Source: Bryopsis sp. KO-2023
Taxonomy: Eukaryota > Chlorophyta > Ulvophyceae > Bryopsidales > Bryopsidaceae
Direction of reading: 5' to 3'
Length of the DNA: 64,000 nucleotides
NCBI GenBank assembly: GCA_030272585.1
Contig: BSYQ01000008.1
Span: 4,650,001 to 4,714,000 of the forward strand
A program made the position numbers and the translations under genes. Numbering within the stretch: position 1 is the first letter of the stretch; every line of letters begins with the position of its first letter. The notes beneath the pieces are model-generated. The model searched no databases and was not told the DNA's origin. It was given only the letters and a program-made list of their open reading frames with translations. Positions 23,391 through 41,489 of the stretch are shown here, one piece after another.

Positions 23391-25502
23391 TTAACCGTTC
23401 AACTTTGAGCGATTGGTTGGGATGAGTTAAAATTAATTATCTCAGGGAGAGTTGAGAATGGGTGTGTTGGGTTGTTCGACTGTAAATCGTCTTCAAGTTG
23501 GGGCGTGTGTCTGTGAGACTGGTTCTGCTCTCCATCATCCGATCCTGACCGATCAGAAAAATAGCAATGATTCCTTTTATTTTTTTCTGACCAGTCCAGT
23601 TTGCTGCAAGCTTCCCATTCATCCTCACAGTTATAAGAGCAAACAGACTCTCAACGATCGCTACCTCACCCCCAGCCTGCCTCCGCTGGAGGCCTCGGGT
23701 TTTGAGACAGCATCACCAGTGGGGATGAATGTTGATTTTTTAATTTTCTTTTTCAGAAACCAGCCCCATGGGTTGTCCAGGGGTGGCGGGACTAATTCTG
23801 TACCTCTGCGAATCTTTGGTGGATGGGCAAGGCCCCACCTCGAAAAAAATAAATAAATTTGTCATTTTTTTCTTTTTTGACAAACATCTCCATTGTCCAA
23901 ATTCCATCACGATCAAATTCCAACATTCAGAAGTGGGGCAGGTTTGCAGAAACACTGTTTAAAAAAGCTCTCTTTTTTCCAAGTGCTCCTCAACAATACA
24001 CCTGTGTGGCAATTCCATCCTCCGGTGATACCCTGAAAATCCTTGTGTTTTTCAAATCAGACACTCACCCCCACCTCCCTTGTCCACGAATCCCCCAAAA
24101 CAAAAATAAAAAAAAAGAAAAACAAATTCACAGCCTCAAATATTTGTTCAATCCAAGTAGAGAAGAAAAATATGGAAAAAAAATATTGGAAACAAAAGGC
24201 AAAAAAAATCGAATTCCAAGAGTGATGGAAGCTGCTGTACAATTTTTTTTTCATCCTCATATATTTTTCTCCTTAAGATCCGTACGTCCGCAACCGCTCG
24301 TCAAAAAAACAAAAACAAAATACCACATCCCTTTTTTTTTCCCCTTCGTTTTTTGTTTTTCCTTTTCTGATTGCTACTAAGACAGACAGCCACCTTTAAA
24401 AAACAAAAAAAGAAAACCGATGGTCATATATTCTTGGCCCCCATTCCCCCCCCTCCCAAAAAAAAAAAAAAATCAATAAAGAATACAACCGGACTGATAC
24501 ATTCCCAATCCATCCCTTTGTCCGTTTCAGTTTAAAAAGTATCCAAAAAAACACACTAACACACCCATCTTTTTCGAGGACTTGTTTTTTTTTTTTTTCA
24601 CGTTCAGAAAAAAATTCAGCTCATCCTCGCTTTTTTCACCTAAAAAAAGCTTATATGTGAAAATCTCCCTTTTGACTGCAAAAGAATACATATTCAGGAC
24701 ATCAGCCCGACCTCTTTATGCGCTTTGCTAAATCCCTTTCGTTGTTTTTTTTCAAGCGCTTTTTTTTTCCCCATTTTCAAGGCTTTTTATGAGTATCAAT
24801 CAACTCAGTCCTATGCCTATATTTCAATCCCCAATCCAGAATTTTCTCTGTCTTTTTGCAGGCCTCATCTCAAAGAGCGTAACACCAACGGTTTATTTTT
24901 TTAAACAAACTCGCCTCGTGTTTTTGCGACTGACATGGTGGCTGTCGGAAAGTATCACCTTGCTACATATGTTTTTTTTTTTTTCAAACCTTCGATGGTC
25001 CTTTTTGTTTTTTTCTTTCAAGCTTTCTTTCCACCATTGTTTAAATTAGGACAAATCGAAACAAAAACAAAAAAATATATATATGTATATGTATTTTTAT
25101 ATAGAAAAATCGGAGAGGAGGACGATCATGTGCAATGTCTAGAACGAACTCCCCTCAAAAAGAAAAAAAAAAAGAAAAAAAAGAAAAGCACTGTTATAAA
25201 ATCAAATATGCAACAAAAGAACAAAAAAAAAACACCCATAGCGATCCCCCCCCTTTCAGGTTTTCAGAATTTCAACCCAGCATTTTTTGCTTTCTTTTCC
25301 CTTCTCCCGACCCCCTGTTTTTTGATCTTGTATGTACATTTTCTGCTGATTCCATGATATAGAATTGCATAATCTTCTGCCCCTTTTCCCCCGCCCCCAC
25401 CTGCCCTGCCCTCTGTTCCTTTTTTTTTCGTCAAAAGAAAATACAATCAATTCAAATCATTTCTGGTTTGTTTTTTCTCCCCCCCCCCCCCTCCCTAGTT
25501 TT
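23391..25502. other. Intergenic region without a supported gene
   Basis: About 2.1 kb of AT-rich DNA with many A, T and C runs (for example C/A tracts near 24,446-24,472). ORFs of 60-170 codons are low-complexity (Lys/Phe/Pro-rich), and I see no motif or splice-consistent series. It includes the 3' flank of the LON-RING gene on the right and possibly the 5' region of the unresolved gene on the left. Confidence 0.6.
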
Positions 25503-30376
<4,874 letters not shown>

Positions 30377-31582
30377 CCGCGTTTTCGAACAGCTGTTGTT
30401 TTTCCCTCTTCGTCGTTTTTGTTTTTCTCAAAAGAAACGTCGCCTCTTTTTGAAATCCCTTTTCCAGCACAGTTTTTTTTCGTTCCTTTTTTCCCTCGTT
30501 CGCTACGTTTGGTTTCCGCAGGGACGCGCACTGCTTGGCGCACAACGCTGTAGGTTGTCTCAGCTTCCCATGCAAAGAAGCAGGTTCAAGCGGGATAAGC
30601 TGAGTGCCAAACGCAAGGCCCCCAAATAACCGGGTGTGGTACCAAATCCACCCAAACGCGCGTGCAAAAAAGTCAGACTGGCCGACGTCAGCATCCAAGT
30701 CACCAGCGATTGTGCTCGACCTAAAAATCAACAACACCCTTCCACAACTCAAGTGGAAGCAGCGCGCGTGGGCACAATCACGCGTTTGGGTGGATTTGGT
30801 ACCACACCCGGCGAAGGTGGCGAAGAGTCCTACAGGGATTCTGTGCGAACACACGCACGCCCAACGCGCGCGAAACCCCACGAACGCCGCCGCCGCACAC
30901 GCTGCGCTAGGTCAGTTTCCTCCGTACGTAGGGAAGTAGGAACGTAGGAAAGTCGGGTCTACTGTGCCATCTGAAGAAGAGACGTCATAACTTTGCACAA
31001 AGTCGTCAAGGATGGATGTCACGCATCCGATGCGGCACGTCCCATCACACAACCCCATTTGGTGCATCCGAAACCCTCAAAACCCTGCCGCAGCCAGCAA
31101 GAGCTTTCGTTGGTTTCCCTCGCATTCGACTGACACCGTGCGCGAGCTGTAACAGATCGCGTTTGCAGCTTTCAAAGCGTCTTTGCGAAGGGCTTCACAC
31201 CACACGGTAAATTCTTTTCCTCTGATCGGCTCCACTTCGTGTTACGAGCAGGAGGCTGCGCTCGTTTCTGAAGTGTGACGGAATTGCTCTCCATGTTTCC
31301 GCGCCGTTCGACCCGCACGCTGTTTCACTGGCCTTTCTCGCTGCCCCTGATCTCTTCTGCATCTTTTCTTGATCTCTATTGATTCTTTTTCCTCTTTTTG
31401 GGAGAACTGCGTGTTTGTCGTTTTTTTTTCTCTGTCACTTTGCGTCGAAGAGTTCTTTTGCTTCACGTTATTGAGGACGATATCGAACACTGTTAACTTT
31501 TTGTATAAGCTTGCATCTTCTTGGGGTTATTCGTTGCAGGCAGCGCTGCTGAAGTTTGCTCAGTTGAAAGAACAACTGCACA
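30377..31582. other. Intergenic region, CG-richer, divergent promoter zone
   Basis: 1.2 kb between the LON-RING gene (-) and a small + strand gene. It holds the perfect inverted repeat at 30,631-30,810 and many CG dinucleotides, as expected of promoter DNA here. ORFs on both strands (up to 174 codons) lack domains; several are only the mirror reading of the inverted repeat. Confidence 0.6.
30631..30810. repeat. Perfect 30-bp inverted repeat with 120-bp spacer
   Basis: Bases 30,631-30,660 are the exact reverse complement of 30,781-30,810. The arm begins CGGGTGTGGTACCAAATCCA and ends CCCAAACGCG. The 120-bp spacer (30,661-30,780) does not continue the pairing. It lies in the divergent spacer, outside any exon I can support. 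It could be a short non-autonomous element, a structured RNA or a regulatory cruciform. Confidence 0.95.
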
Positions 31583-32873
31583 ATGGCTAAGGTGAGAAGC
31601 TCACCACACTGGCCGCCCCCCTGTGTGCTTCTCCCTGCCCTCTGTACTGCCGTTTAAATAGTTGTTCCGTCACGTCAGTTGAACCAAGTGATCGATGCAG
31701 GCCGCTTCAAATTGCGAGTCGGCCCCTTGACGTTTTTACATTCGATGGGATTCAAAGAGAAATAGTACAACTTTATTGTAAAAATTCTATTTAATTTTTT
31801 TTTAAAGAAAAGAAAGACAAGAAAGAAACACACATTTTTTTTTTCCTTCTCACACTTTTTTTTTTTTCCTTTCTTTCTTTGTCCAAAGGAAGCTGAATTC
31901 CTCCTATTGATTCACATCAATAAAAGCTCCATGTAGCCCGACCACTGTGCAAATGAGTGAACCCCGCCACTCCAAAAATACAAAACATTGGTAATAAAAC
32001 CTTACATCCAATAACCCTTATTTTGGGTAAAAAACATCACTTGATTCGAGGACATTTTCCACCATTGCCAAGCCCGCTCAATCGAGGCTGGACTGCATGT
32101 ACATCACCTCTGACCAGAGTATCTATGTGGGGTTTTCATTTTGGTGTTTTATTTTTTTTAAAGGTTATGGATTATGCTCGCCGCTTGAAGAGCACCGTTG
32201 GTTCGATCCCAAAAAGGATGTACCTCTCAGCGAAGCAAACCATTGCTGAGCCCTATGGGGACTCCTGGTGGCAGCAGAGGACTGCAAACCGGACCACATG
32301 TTTGGATTTGAAAGACATCAAGAAATGTGAGTCCATCCTTTCCTGTTTTTTTTTTTTTTGTCTGTTTCTTGCAAGAATGTGTGCGTTCAGCAGACGTTCA
32401 GTCATAGGTTTTTCCATAAAAAATTTAAAAATTTAAGAATGTGTTGGGAATGCCTGGTTGGACGTCCCAAAAAAGTATTTTTTGTGAAAATAAACAATGG
32501 TCCCGAAAAATCGTGTTTTTTTTTTCAAGTCGATGCTTCCACCCTCAGTGTGGAGTCCATTCAGTGTAGGAATGAAGGAAATGAGCTTCTTTTTGAAAAG
32601 ATATCACAGGACGAAATATAATTCTGCGTGTGAATATTATATGTATTCAGTAATTTCTTTCTGTTGCTGTTTGGTAGACAAATAATAAATATACATTATG
32701 TAGTTTCAATTACTCATTATTATAATCACAACAATGCGTATTTTATAATAATAGTAATTAATTGATGGATTGTTGATTTTGCAGGTAGCCGTGCGATTTC
32801 TCAGAAAGCTTCAGTTTACAGCAGCATGCTGGATAAAACCGCTGCGTCGAGAAAAACTTTGAGTTTGAAGTGA
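31583..32873 (+). CDS. Small conserved-looking protein, unidentified
   Basis: Exon 1 (31,583-31,591) encodes only MAK. Exon 2 (32,164-32,326) reads VMDYARRLKSTVGSIPKRMY, then AEPYGDSWWQQRTANRTTCL and DLKDIKK. Exon 3 starts at 32,530 in the correct phase (FDASTLSVESIQ). Two ends are possible. Read-through of exon 3 reaches a TAA at 32,619-32,621 (EKISQDEI). Alternatively a weak GTGTGG donor in exon 3 splices to 32,785-32,873 (SRAISQKASVYSSMLDKTAA, ending TLSLK and TGA). The result is 85-100 residues, basic, with no membrane span. I do not recognise the family. The strong exon 1-2 junction and protein-like composition support a real gene. Confidence 0.55.
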
Positions 32874-34179
32874 ATCCTCGAAAGAGATTCCTCGAAACCG
32901 TTTTTTTTTTTGTTGTTTTTTATCATTAAACTATTGGGGAAAAGGGGGGTCTTAACCACGTAGGTTCTTTGGTGTCGATTAATAGACGCGTAATTTATTC
33001 ATGGAATGCAGGAAATTGCCACAGGATAATGTTTGTCACTTTTTTTTTGTTCTAATTTTTGGATTTTGAAAAAGTGTGACCGAGAGCTTTTCACTCTTGA
33101 AATTTTAGGAGATGGCAAATTTGATAGCGTTTTTTCGATGCCCAATTTTGACTAACAATTAGCTTATGAAAAGGATTGTCTATTTTAGGGGAATCTGGAG
33201 GGAAAATCAAGGTGCTGAAGAAAAGGTCTGTTGGATATGTTGGGGCAGAAATTTCGATCATAAATTTGTTGCAAAACAAAGGTGGTTGTACAAAAAAAAG
33301 GGATGGTAGATTTGATGGGGACGGATGTTTTGAACATAAATATGAAAAAAAAAGCCCAAACTCTTAATAATAAGGAAAATCGATAATCGAGATTTTCCTT
33401 CTGAGGTTTTTTTCCCTTTTTTAAATTACTTTCCAATAAACAAATAAAAAGGAAAAAAAATGCCTTTTTTTTTTATTGATAAACAGTTTTTGTGGGAAAC
33501 ATTTGTTGACTTTATTTGGGGATAAATTATCCTTTTTCTTAATTTTAAAAAAAGAAAAAAAAAATATGCATTAAGAGGAATGCACTTGTCTAATCGACTT
33601 TGATCGATCGTAATTTTTTTTTATAATTAAACAGGGAAAGAGATCAATTCGAGTGGTCGGCTGGTGCTAACTTTAACCTTAGTTGTTGTTGTTTTCCTGG
33701 CTTTTTTTTTCATGGAGGGAGATTTTTCTTAAAATCTTCTTCCCTTTTGTTTGTTTGATCTGTTTTTATGTTTGTTGGATATTTGGTTCATGTGTTAATA
33801 CTCCATTCATGCAAGGTGCCAAATAATTTGAAGGATAGGTTGGGTTTTTTTTATTGAAGGGAGAGAATTCAGTGTTTCGATTCCAGCGGGTAATGAAAGG
33901 ATAAAAATCAGGGTTGAACAATGGGTTTTGCCACCTTTTATGTTTCTTTGCTGGTCAGCCTTAAGGCTAATGTGGTGGGGAAAACCTAGAGTGGGGTTTT
34001 TCCCACTCTGTACGATTTGGCATTCTTTTCTGATATGGGGGCGAAAACTTGTCTCCTTGAAAAGAAAATGGTAGTTTTGTCCAAACAATTGAACGGGCAA
34101 AATCTGAATAATGCATTTGTAGCACTGGTTCTTGGTGGGGGGGCTGTTTTGGGGGAAGTGGTCGGCGGACCTGAGCCTG
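32874..34179. other. AT-rich intergenic region
   Basis: Mostly A and T runs. No supported exon from 32,874 to about 33,850. Between 33,850 and 34,180 there are weakly protein-like frames on the minus strand that may be 3' parts of the neighbouring unresolved gene, but I could not connect them. Confidence 0.5.
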
Positions 34180-34864
34180 TGTTCAAAGGGAGGGAAAAGA
34201 AACAATGAGAATACAGGGTGTTGGGGGAATATGGTTGGTTGGTTGGTGGTTTCGGCTGCAGTGGGTGGATTCGCCATGAAAGGCATCATGTAACATTGCT
34301 ATTGATGGGTTTTGAATATCTGTGTTGTGTGTTGAGAAGCCCCATTTTCCTGACCCCGGCAAAACAAGGGCCAACCAGGCTGGTTCTGCGAATTCTGTTC
34401 CTGAGATTCCTTCCACTTGAAAGAATCCTTCTTGTGCTATGGTTTGCCCAGAGTATGAATTGATGTGTGGTCGAAAGCTTTTTTTGGGGGGGCACTTCGG
34501 GTGGAGGTGGATTCTGAGTCAGAATTTCAGAATTTCCAACACACAGCACCTGAGCGACACACCACCAGTGATCGCGCGAAAGGATGAAAAACACTCGCAA
34601 CCACCCCTGCCACCAAACAATTTGCGAAGGAATAAAATATGCGCAACTCACCACCGACTCGGATATATATATCCGAGTGTTGGACACTTGAGTTCGCAGT
34701 TTTGAAATCCCACAAGGCGTTTCACAGATTGGCTGTGCGTCATTCCCCCACTTCCAGGGACCACCATTGGTTCGAATCGATATTAATTCATCCGAGTCCA
34801 CCACAACCCCGTTTCGTCGAAGGAAATCGTTTGCGGCTGGGAAACCACACAATTCCGCCTCCAC
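34180..34864 (-). CDS. Unidentified minus-strand gene, only the first exon convincing
   Basis: An ATG at 34,864 opens a protein-like exon: MEAELCGFPAANDFLRRNGV, VVDSDELISIRTNGGPWKWG, ending ETPCGISKLRTQ near 34,690, where a GTGTCC could be the donor. A second candidate exon near 34,416-34,355 begins after TTCAAG and reads WKESQEQNSQNQPGWPLFCR. Neither matches a family I know, and the 3' end is not found. The start lies only 145 bp downstream of the CEP120 stop on the same strand. Confidence 0.35.
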
Positions 34865-35008
34865 GATTTACAACAAGCTTCTTACACCCTTTCCCAAACC
34901 ACGATGAACCGATCTCTTTCGGACCGAAGAATTCCTGACGAAAACTACAAAACGTATACATGCATGTAGCAGATCCCCCCTTATGCGCTCGTTTGTGAAC
35001 GGTGCCGG

Positions 35009-38000
35009 TCAGAATGACACCCCCGTCCCTCGCAACACTGATTCTATTCTAGCGTCGAGCGCTTTGATCACGTCGTCCTCTTTTCCGTAAACCCCCAGCT
35101 CCAGCAATTCATGCCTCTGTTTCAGCAGCCTTTCCACTTTGGGTGTGTCCAAATTCATTGCTGGCGATTCCGCCCGGTCATCCAGATCGCATTTCTCATG
35201 CACCTCCCCACTCTCCTCAGTTTCACGGTTCAAATGTGAATTGGACGGGCGCTGGTCGTTCTCTTCGAGGGATAAGCCTAGGTTTACCCCATGCTCATTT
35301 CTGCCCCGTGGATTGTGTATGGATACGTCAGAATTTTTCTGTTGCATTGCAACCGGCGGTTGATTGGGGTTCGGGGTGGGGAAGAACGAGCTTTTCGGTT
35401 GGTTGTGGGGAGGTCTCTGTGTGTCGGGCGACAAGGGGGGTGGGGATGGGGAGGCGCACGTGGATGCCTGCCTCAAATTCTCCAGTTCATTTTTCAGAGA
35501 ACACAGCTGCTCCCGCTGAACCTACGGAGAAGCACAAGGTTATGCACCATTTTCCTGTATGGTCAAGAGGAAATTATATTATACATTATTATATTATATT
35601 ATTATTATATTTTATTTTTCAAGAGAAAAATACAGTGTTTGATCAGTTGAATTTCTGGAAACTGAATAGTAGCAACCCTTCTTATTGGTACTAACACAGA
35701 AACCAAGAAGAAAACAAATAGCAAGGCAAGACAAAAAACACCTTCCCCCTCCGAAGCTACCAGCACCCAACATGAATTTACTCGAAAAGAAACTTTTCTT
35801 TTCCGAGTCAGTTGAATTTGCTGATAACTGCGACCCCCCCCCCTCTCCTGCCCCCAGAAAAACAAAAGCCAGCAGGAAGTGAAAAGATATCATTTTTCAC
35901 AGGGACCTAAACAACGTAAGTTTTAGAAATAGCACAGAACGTTTTTTTGCACACCTGAGATCGGGCAACGTTTTCTTCTGCTGCAGCTCGAAGTGCATTT
36001 GTTCTTAAAAGAACTCGATCAGAATTTTGCAAAACCACATGCGGAGCATATTCTTTTAATTCGTAGCCCCCACAGCCTCCCTGGGACTCCCTGTGCTGTT
36101 GAGCTATTTCTTGGGCAAGTCGAATCACCTCCATCTTGTACCTTCATATGTACATATTTTTTTTGTACATATTTTTTTTGTAAAACACTCAATAAATAAA
36201 AAAGAAGCAGTGGTCAGATTTCTTCTTCTTCTTTAAATAAAAAAAAGGAAGAAAAAATTGAGGCAAAAATAAACTATGGGAACAGAAACAGCGTTTTTTT
36301 TCTTTCTACGAGACTTTTTGCCACTCACTTCGATTTCGATTTGGCCAACTTTTCGTTTTTCTGCTCGGCCTTTTGTAGTTTTTCTTTGAGCGTTTGAATT
36401 TCCCATTGGAGCTGTGCCTCCGGTGTGTTTTGTTGCCTGTGTCGATACTCGGCAAAATTCTTTTCCAAAGAGATGCTTCTGGATTCGGCGATCGAAAGCC
36501 TCTCTTCGGCAGACTGTTTCAATCGACCGAGCTCTGCGTTTCGATCCCTTTCGATGGTCAGCTGATGTTCGCATTCTACCTGGAAAATTTTTGGGAAAAA
36601 AAAAAAAGCTTGGGTGCAAAAATCAACTCCAATTTTGATTTCTTTATCGAAAAAATGTGGCAGGGTCAAGCTGAACAAAATTGAGAATTTGCTCCAAAGA
36701 AAGAAAAAAATACAGGCTATGCTTTAGAAAAAACTGGTGTTTCAATTCTAATGTCGATTGTTCCCCCCCCCCAAAAAAAAAAAAAAAAAAGAAAAAAAAA
36801 CGAAAGTGAGAAAAAACTGTTTGCTCACTTAGTAATGGGAATTTAGTTCCAGAAAAAAAAGAAAGCACAATTTTTCTCTGAAATTGAACTGAAAAGGAAA
36901 ATTAGAGAAGTGCTGCAACAAGAAGACAATGAGGAGACCTGCAGTCTTCTCACTGCAGCTTCAGCCTCGGATATTCTTGTAGCATATTCTCTTTCCAGTT
37001 CTGTCTTTCGTCTGGATTGACCTTCTTCGGCTGCTTTCAATTTCCTTTCCCTTTCCTCCACGCTCTCCAGCATTTCTTTCAAGCGAATCTCCAAACTTGA
37101 ACATTCACCCCTCAAAGCACCTACCTTTTTTATTTTTTTATTCGAACAGACATAAACCAGAGGAAATTTTCACCATTGTTTTTTACATCCATGAGTGCTG
37201 ATTGAATGAACAAGGGAAAAAACAGGAAGAACAAAAAATATCATATAAATATATTCCTTCGATTTTTTGATTTTTACTTTTTTTTTGGGGGGGGGGGGGG
37301 GACTCGAAAGATGCGTTCTGAGAAAAAAACAAAACAAACATAACACTGAGAAGGACGAAACATGAAACTGAAAAAGGGAAGAAAAAAATTCAAAAATTCA
37401 GCATATGGATATTTATCTTACCTCTTCCTCCCTCAACTTTTCATGTTTTCTCCATTCGTTATCCAGAACAGCCATTCTTTCTTTTTCACGCTGCTCCAGC
37501 CCTTCAAGAAAATTTTCTTCTTCATTTTTTTTCCAAACCTCCAACTGACATTGGAAAAGAAAAAAGTAAAACACTCATCAAAAAAATCCATTCATATATT
37601 CCAACCGATTTCGTCAGGCATATTTTTTTTTTCCTTTTACTCTAACTACATGATTTTATTATCTCAACCATAAGAAACAAGGCTTTCAATTTACAAAGAT
37701 GCATTTAAACAAAACATAATAATAATAACAGGAAAAAAAATAGTCACCTCCCAAGCAGCGGTGTACTCCGGGCTTGAAGCAGGGTTTGAAGGATGGATTT
37801 CCATGGGATGGTTTCGGTCAATATGATTTTCATTAGCCAAATTTCTTTCAGCTGGGTGCGATGTGGTGGGGGGCGACAGCTGACTCATGCTTGCATGTCT
37901 GCCTTGGTCCTCTGCAATTTCATTTCCGTCTGGGAGAAAACACACAGAAATCAAGAACTGGGCTGCCGCTGCTTTCTTAGAAAATATGAAAAAAAAGGAA

Positions 38001-39128
38001 GAGGTCGAAATGCTATTCTCGAAATGACAAAAAAAAGAAAGAAAACAAGAAAACAGTAGTCAGTAAGTGTGCCAGCATCAGACCGTCGACTGCCTTATTT
38101 TTCAATTCCTTTTCAAAAACAAAAAAATCAATTAGAATTTTCCCTGCTTCTTCTCACATACCTTTTTTGATGGAAAAGTGATGGCCATGTCTGGCATCCA
38201 AAATCCCATTGCTGCTTTCGCCCCCTTGCTTATTTTTCAACTGTGTTTCGTTTTCTGAGGTGCCTAGTTCTTTCTTATCCAATGCACAAGGGGTTGATTG
38301 CATTTGGCGGGGTTGACCCAAATCTTCGATGGAAATCGCTACTCGAATGCTTCCTATTTCGACTTGTTTTTCGAACGAGGTTTTCTGTTGGCCAGGTTTG
38401 GATGGCTTCACGATCATTGCATAAACGGGGGACGAGTTTTCGATAAAAGTTTCCTGAAGAAGGGGCGCCAATGGAATGGATGCAACCCCCAGCAAAGTGT
38501 CGCTTTTCATGGGTTCTCTGGGAAAAAACAAAAAAAAAACATCCATGGTAATATGTCCAAATTAAGAAAATTATCCAAAAACAAAGGATTTTTTCAACGG
38601 TTCATTTCTTTGAACAGAAAAATTAGCATTCTGTAGAGTAAAAACGAGAAAACTTGGAAAAAAAAATGGACATCAAGCAAATTATCATCAAATCATTAAA
38701 AGCAATTCAAAAAACACTTTGAGAAACATGTAGATTTTTACTTCTCTGGATTTTTGGCTTCGAGTGATTACAATTTCCAAATAAACGTTGTGCTGTTTTT
38801 CTTTTTTCTTTTTCTTTTTTTTTATAGAGGGGTGAAGGGGAGGGAAGAAATATACCCCACCTGTGCCAAACATCAATAACAATTCTTGGTTCTTTTGCAA
38901 GCACAGTGGCTAGATTGACGATGCCTGTGTAAAATTGCATCACCGAATAACCGCCCGCCAATATTATTTCGGAGCCCCTCACGCAGTGAACCGGAGGATG
39001 GCTTTTCAATATACTCGAATTTGAATTTGCACTGCTTCGACAAAAAACAGAAACAAAACAAAATTATAAAGAGCAGTATACCACATGAAAAAAATAAATG
39101 GAAGAATACAAACGTACGCGCTTTTTTT

Positions 39129-39159
<31 letters not shown>

Positions 39160-41458
39160 GGGGAGAAAAGAAACACCCGAAAAAAGAATAGAAAAATCCA
39201 TACTTGTACATGCTTGGGCAGAACCCATTTTTCTTGAAAGGATGATATATAATCTTGATGCAAAAAACCAACATAAGATGTCGAAGAACAAAAAAAAAAT
39301 GGTTGAAAGTCCAATGAAATTGAAAAGAAAACAAAATTTTGAGCAGAGGCGATAATATCAATCCATTCTTTTCCCTCCCTACAGAAAAAAAAAACCTACA
39401 TAAACAAAAATCGAAAACAAAAAAATCATTTCCTTTTTGTTTAAATTGATTTCACAAATAAATAAATAAATCAGTTTTTTGGGTTTATTGTGTGGACACC
39501 TTCCAATAAGACTGGCCAATTCCTTCGGCAGGGAAGCTTCCACGAAAACATTTGCCAAATTGAGAGGAAGTTTAGAATTCGCTTTGAACGATCTGTCGGC
39601 AAAAAAAATGGCCAAAACAAATGAGACAAAGATCCGGAAAAAAAAAAACAAGAAAAAAAGAACAAGACGTTATGCATATCACCAGATTTTTTTTTTTCCT
39701 TGTCCGAATATGGACAAGAAAAATGAAAAATGAAAAATGAAAAAAAAAATGTCTGGACCAGAAGTACAATTTATGTTATTTTGCAGAGTTGAAATTCTAG
39801 GTTAAAAATATTGATTCGGTTGTTTGGCCAAGAATTTCATTGGGTGTTTTTTTATTTGGTTGAGATTCCTTGGGAGAAGCGGCCAAAAAAAGACATGCAA
39901 AAAAGCATCTTAGAACTCCGCCCCCCCCCCTGAATTTTAACCCTTAGAAAAGGACCAAAATCAACCAACAAGACTTCAACCTGAAATCGACCGTCATTTT
40001 GAAATGCCGCTGTGGCCCTTCTCCGAGCGGTAGAGTGGATGCAGTATCAGCAGCATTGCTATTTTTGGAACAATGATCTATATATTGAGGTTTCTCCATT
40101 GCCGGTGATGTTTCATGACCTGATTGTCAGAAAAAACAAACCTCATTGATTCAGTTCGACCCTTTCCCCCCCAAAAAAAATGAAAAATGAAAAAAAAGAA
40201 AAATGAAGCAGAAAATGAAACTGAAAATGAAAAATGCACACATCTATGATAATATTGGATGAAATAAAAAAGAGGTAAGAAACGAGTTTTAGTTTTGTTC
40301 ATTTTCAAACTTGAGAAATTCACTTATTTAATTCACGTATTTGTTGTTGTTTTTTTGCTGGTCTTTTTTTTTTTTTTCAAACAAGGAACGAAACTTATTT
40401 TCTGTTTGTTCTTGGAGACAATCAAAAATAATCCAAAATTGAAGAAAAATTAAAATAAAACAAAATGATTTTTTTTGTGGCCTCCTTGTCTGGCTTCATG
40501 GGTTTGAATAAGGAATAAATAATCTAATTATTTGAATAGGAACCAATCACTCATTGAAACAAAAAAAAATCATCCAAACCTACCAGCCTCCTCTTGTGTC
40601 TTCAAAAAGGGCAAGAACAAAAAACACAGACACACAGAAATCACTCTTCTCGAACAAGTCATATCAGAAACTCAAAAATCACTTCACACCCCAATGAAAT
40701 GAAAAATTGAAACGAACAGTTGACCAAAAAATATCTTGCAAGACTTTGTATAAAGCAAGAAAAAAAAAACACTCTTCCTGAAAAAAGAAAGGATGGTTTT
40801 GCCTTGAGTGCATTAATATTATAAAGAAAACACATCTCAATGAAAAAAGGACGATTTCTCAACTTTTCTAAAAAAAAGAATGAAAAACGCAAGTATCCAC
40901 ACTCAAAATAATTATTTTAAGAAAAAAACCCAACTAACTAGCTCTCACCTGTTTTGGTTGTACATCCCCAAACGGATTTCTGTGAATTTCTTTGACAAGA
41001 GGCGCTTCCTCTTTCGAAGGGGACGATATTAATTTCGATTTCGAGGGCGAATGTGTGTGTGCTATGGATGGCGAAGGAGGGGCATGGCTTTTTCTATCCA
41101 TCGACAATTGGTGTTCGTCTTGGTAAGTGTAATGCAGAAAAAGCTCCGGAGTTTCATGCAAGGGGTGAGCTTTTGGACCTGACAGCCCTATCCAGTCGCC
41201 CTCGTAGTCTGCCCTGTCCAAAACTACCTCTGGGTCAAAAATTTCAGATTTGATCTAACAAAATTGATCGATTTGTGGCTTTTTATTTTCTGCGTGATCG
41301 CATTGATACATTGAGGGTCAAGAATAATGACTGAACTTACGTGATTTGCCCCCTCAAAAAAAAAAAAAAAAGGTTCAAATATATGTGCAATCTAACTAGT
41401 TGTGTAACTACTAGTGAAACGATACATGCATTTATCTCTTTATTTTTCCATTTATTTA

Positions 41459-41489
<31 letters not shown>

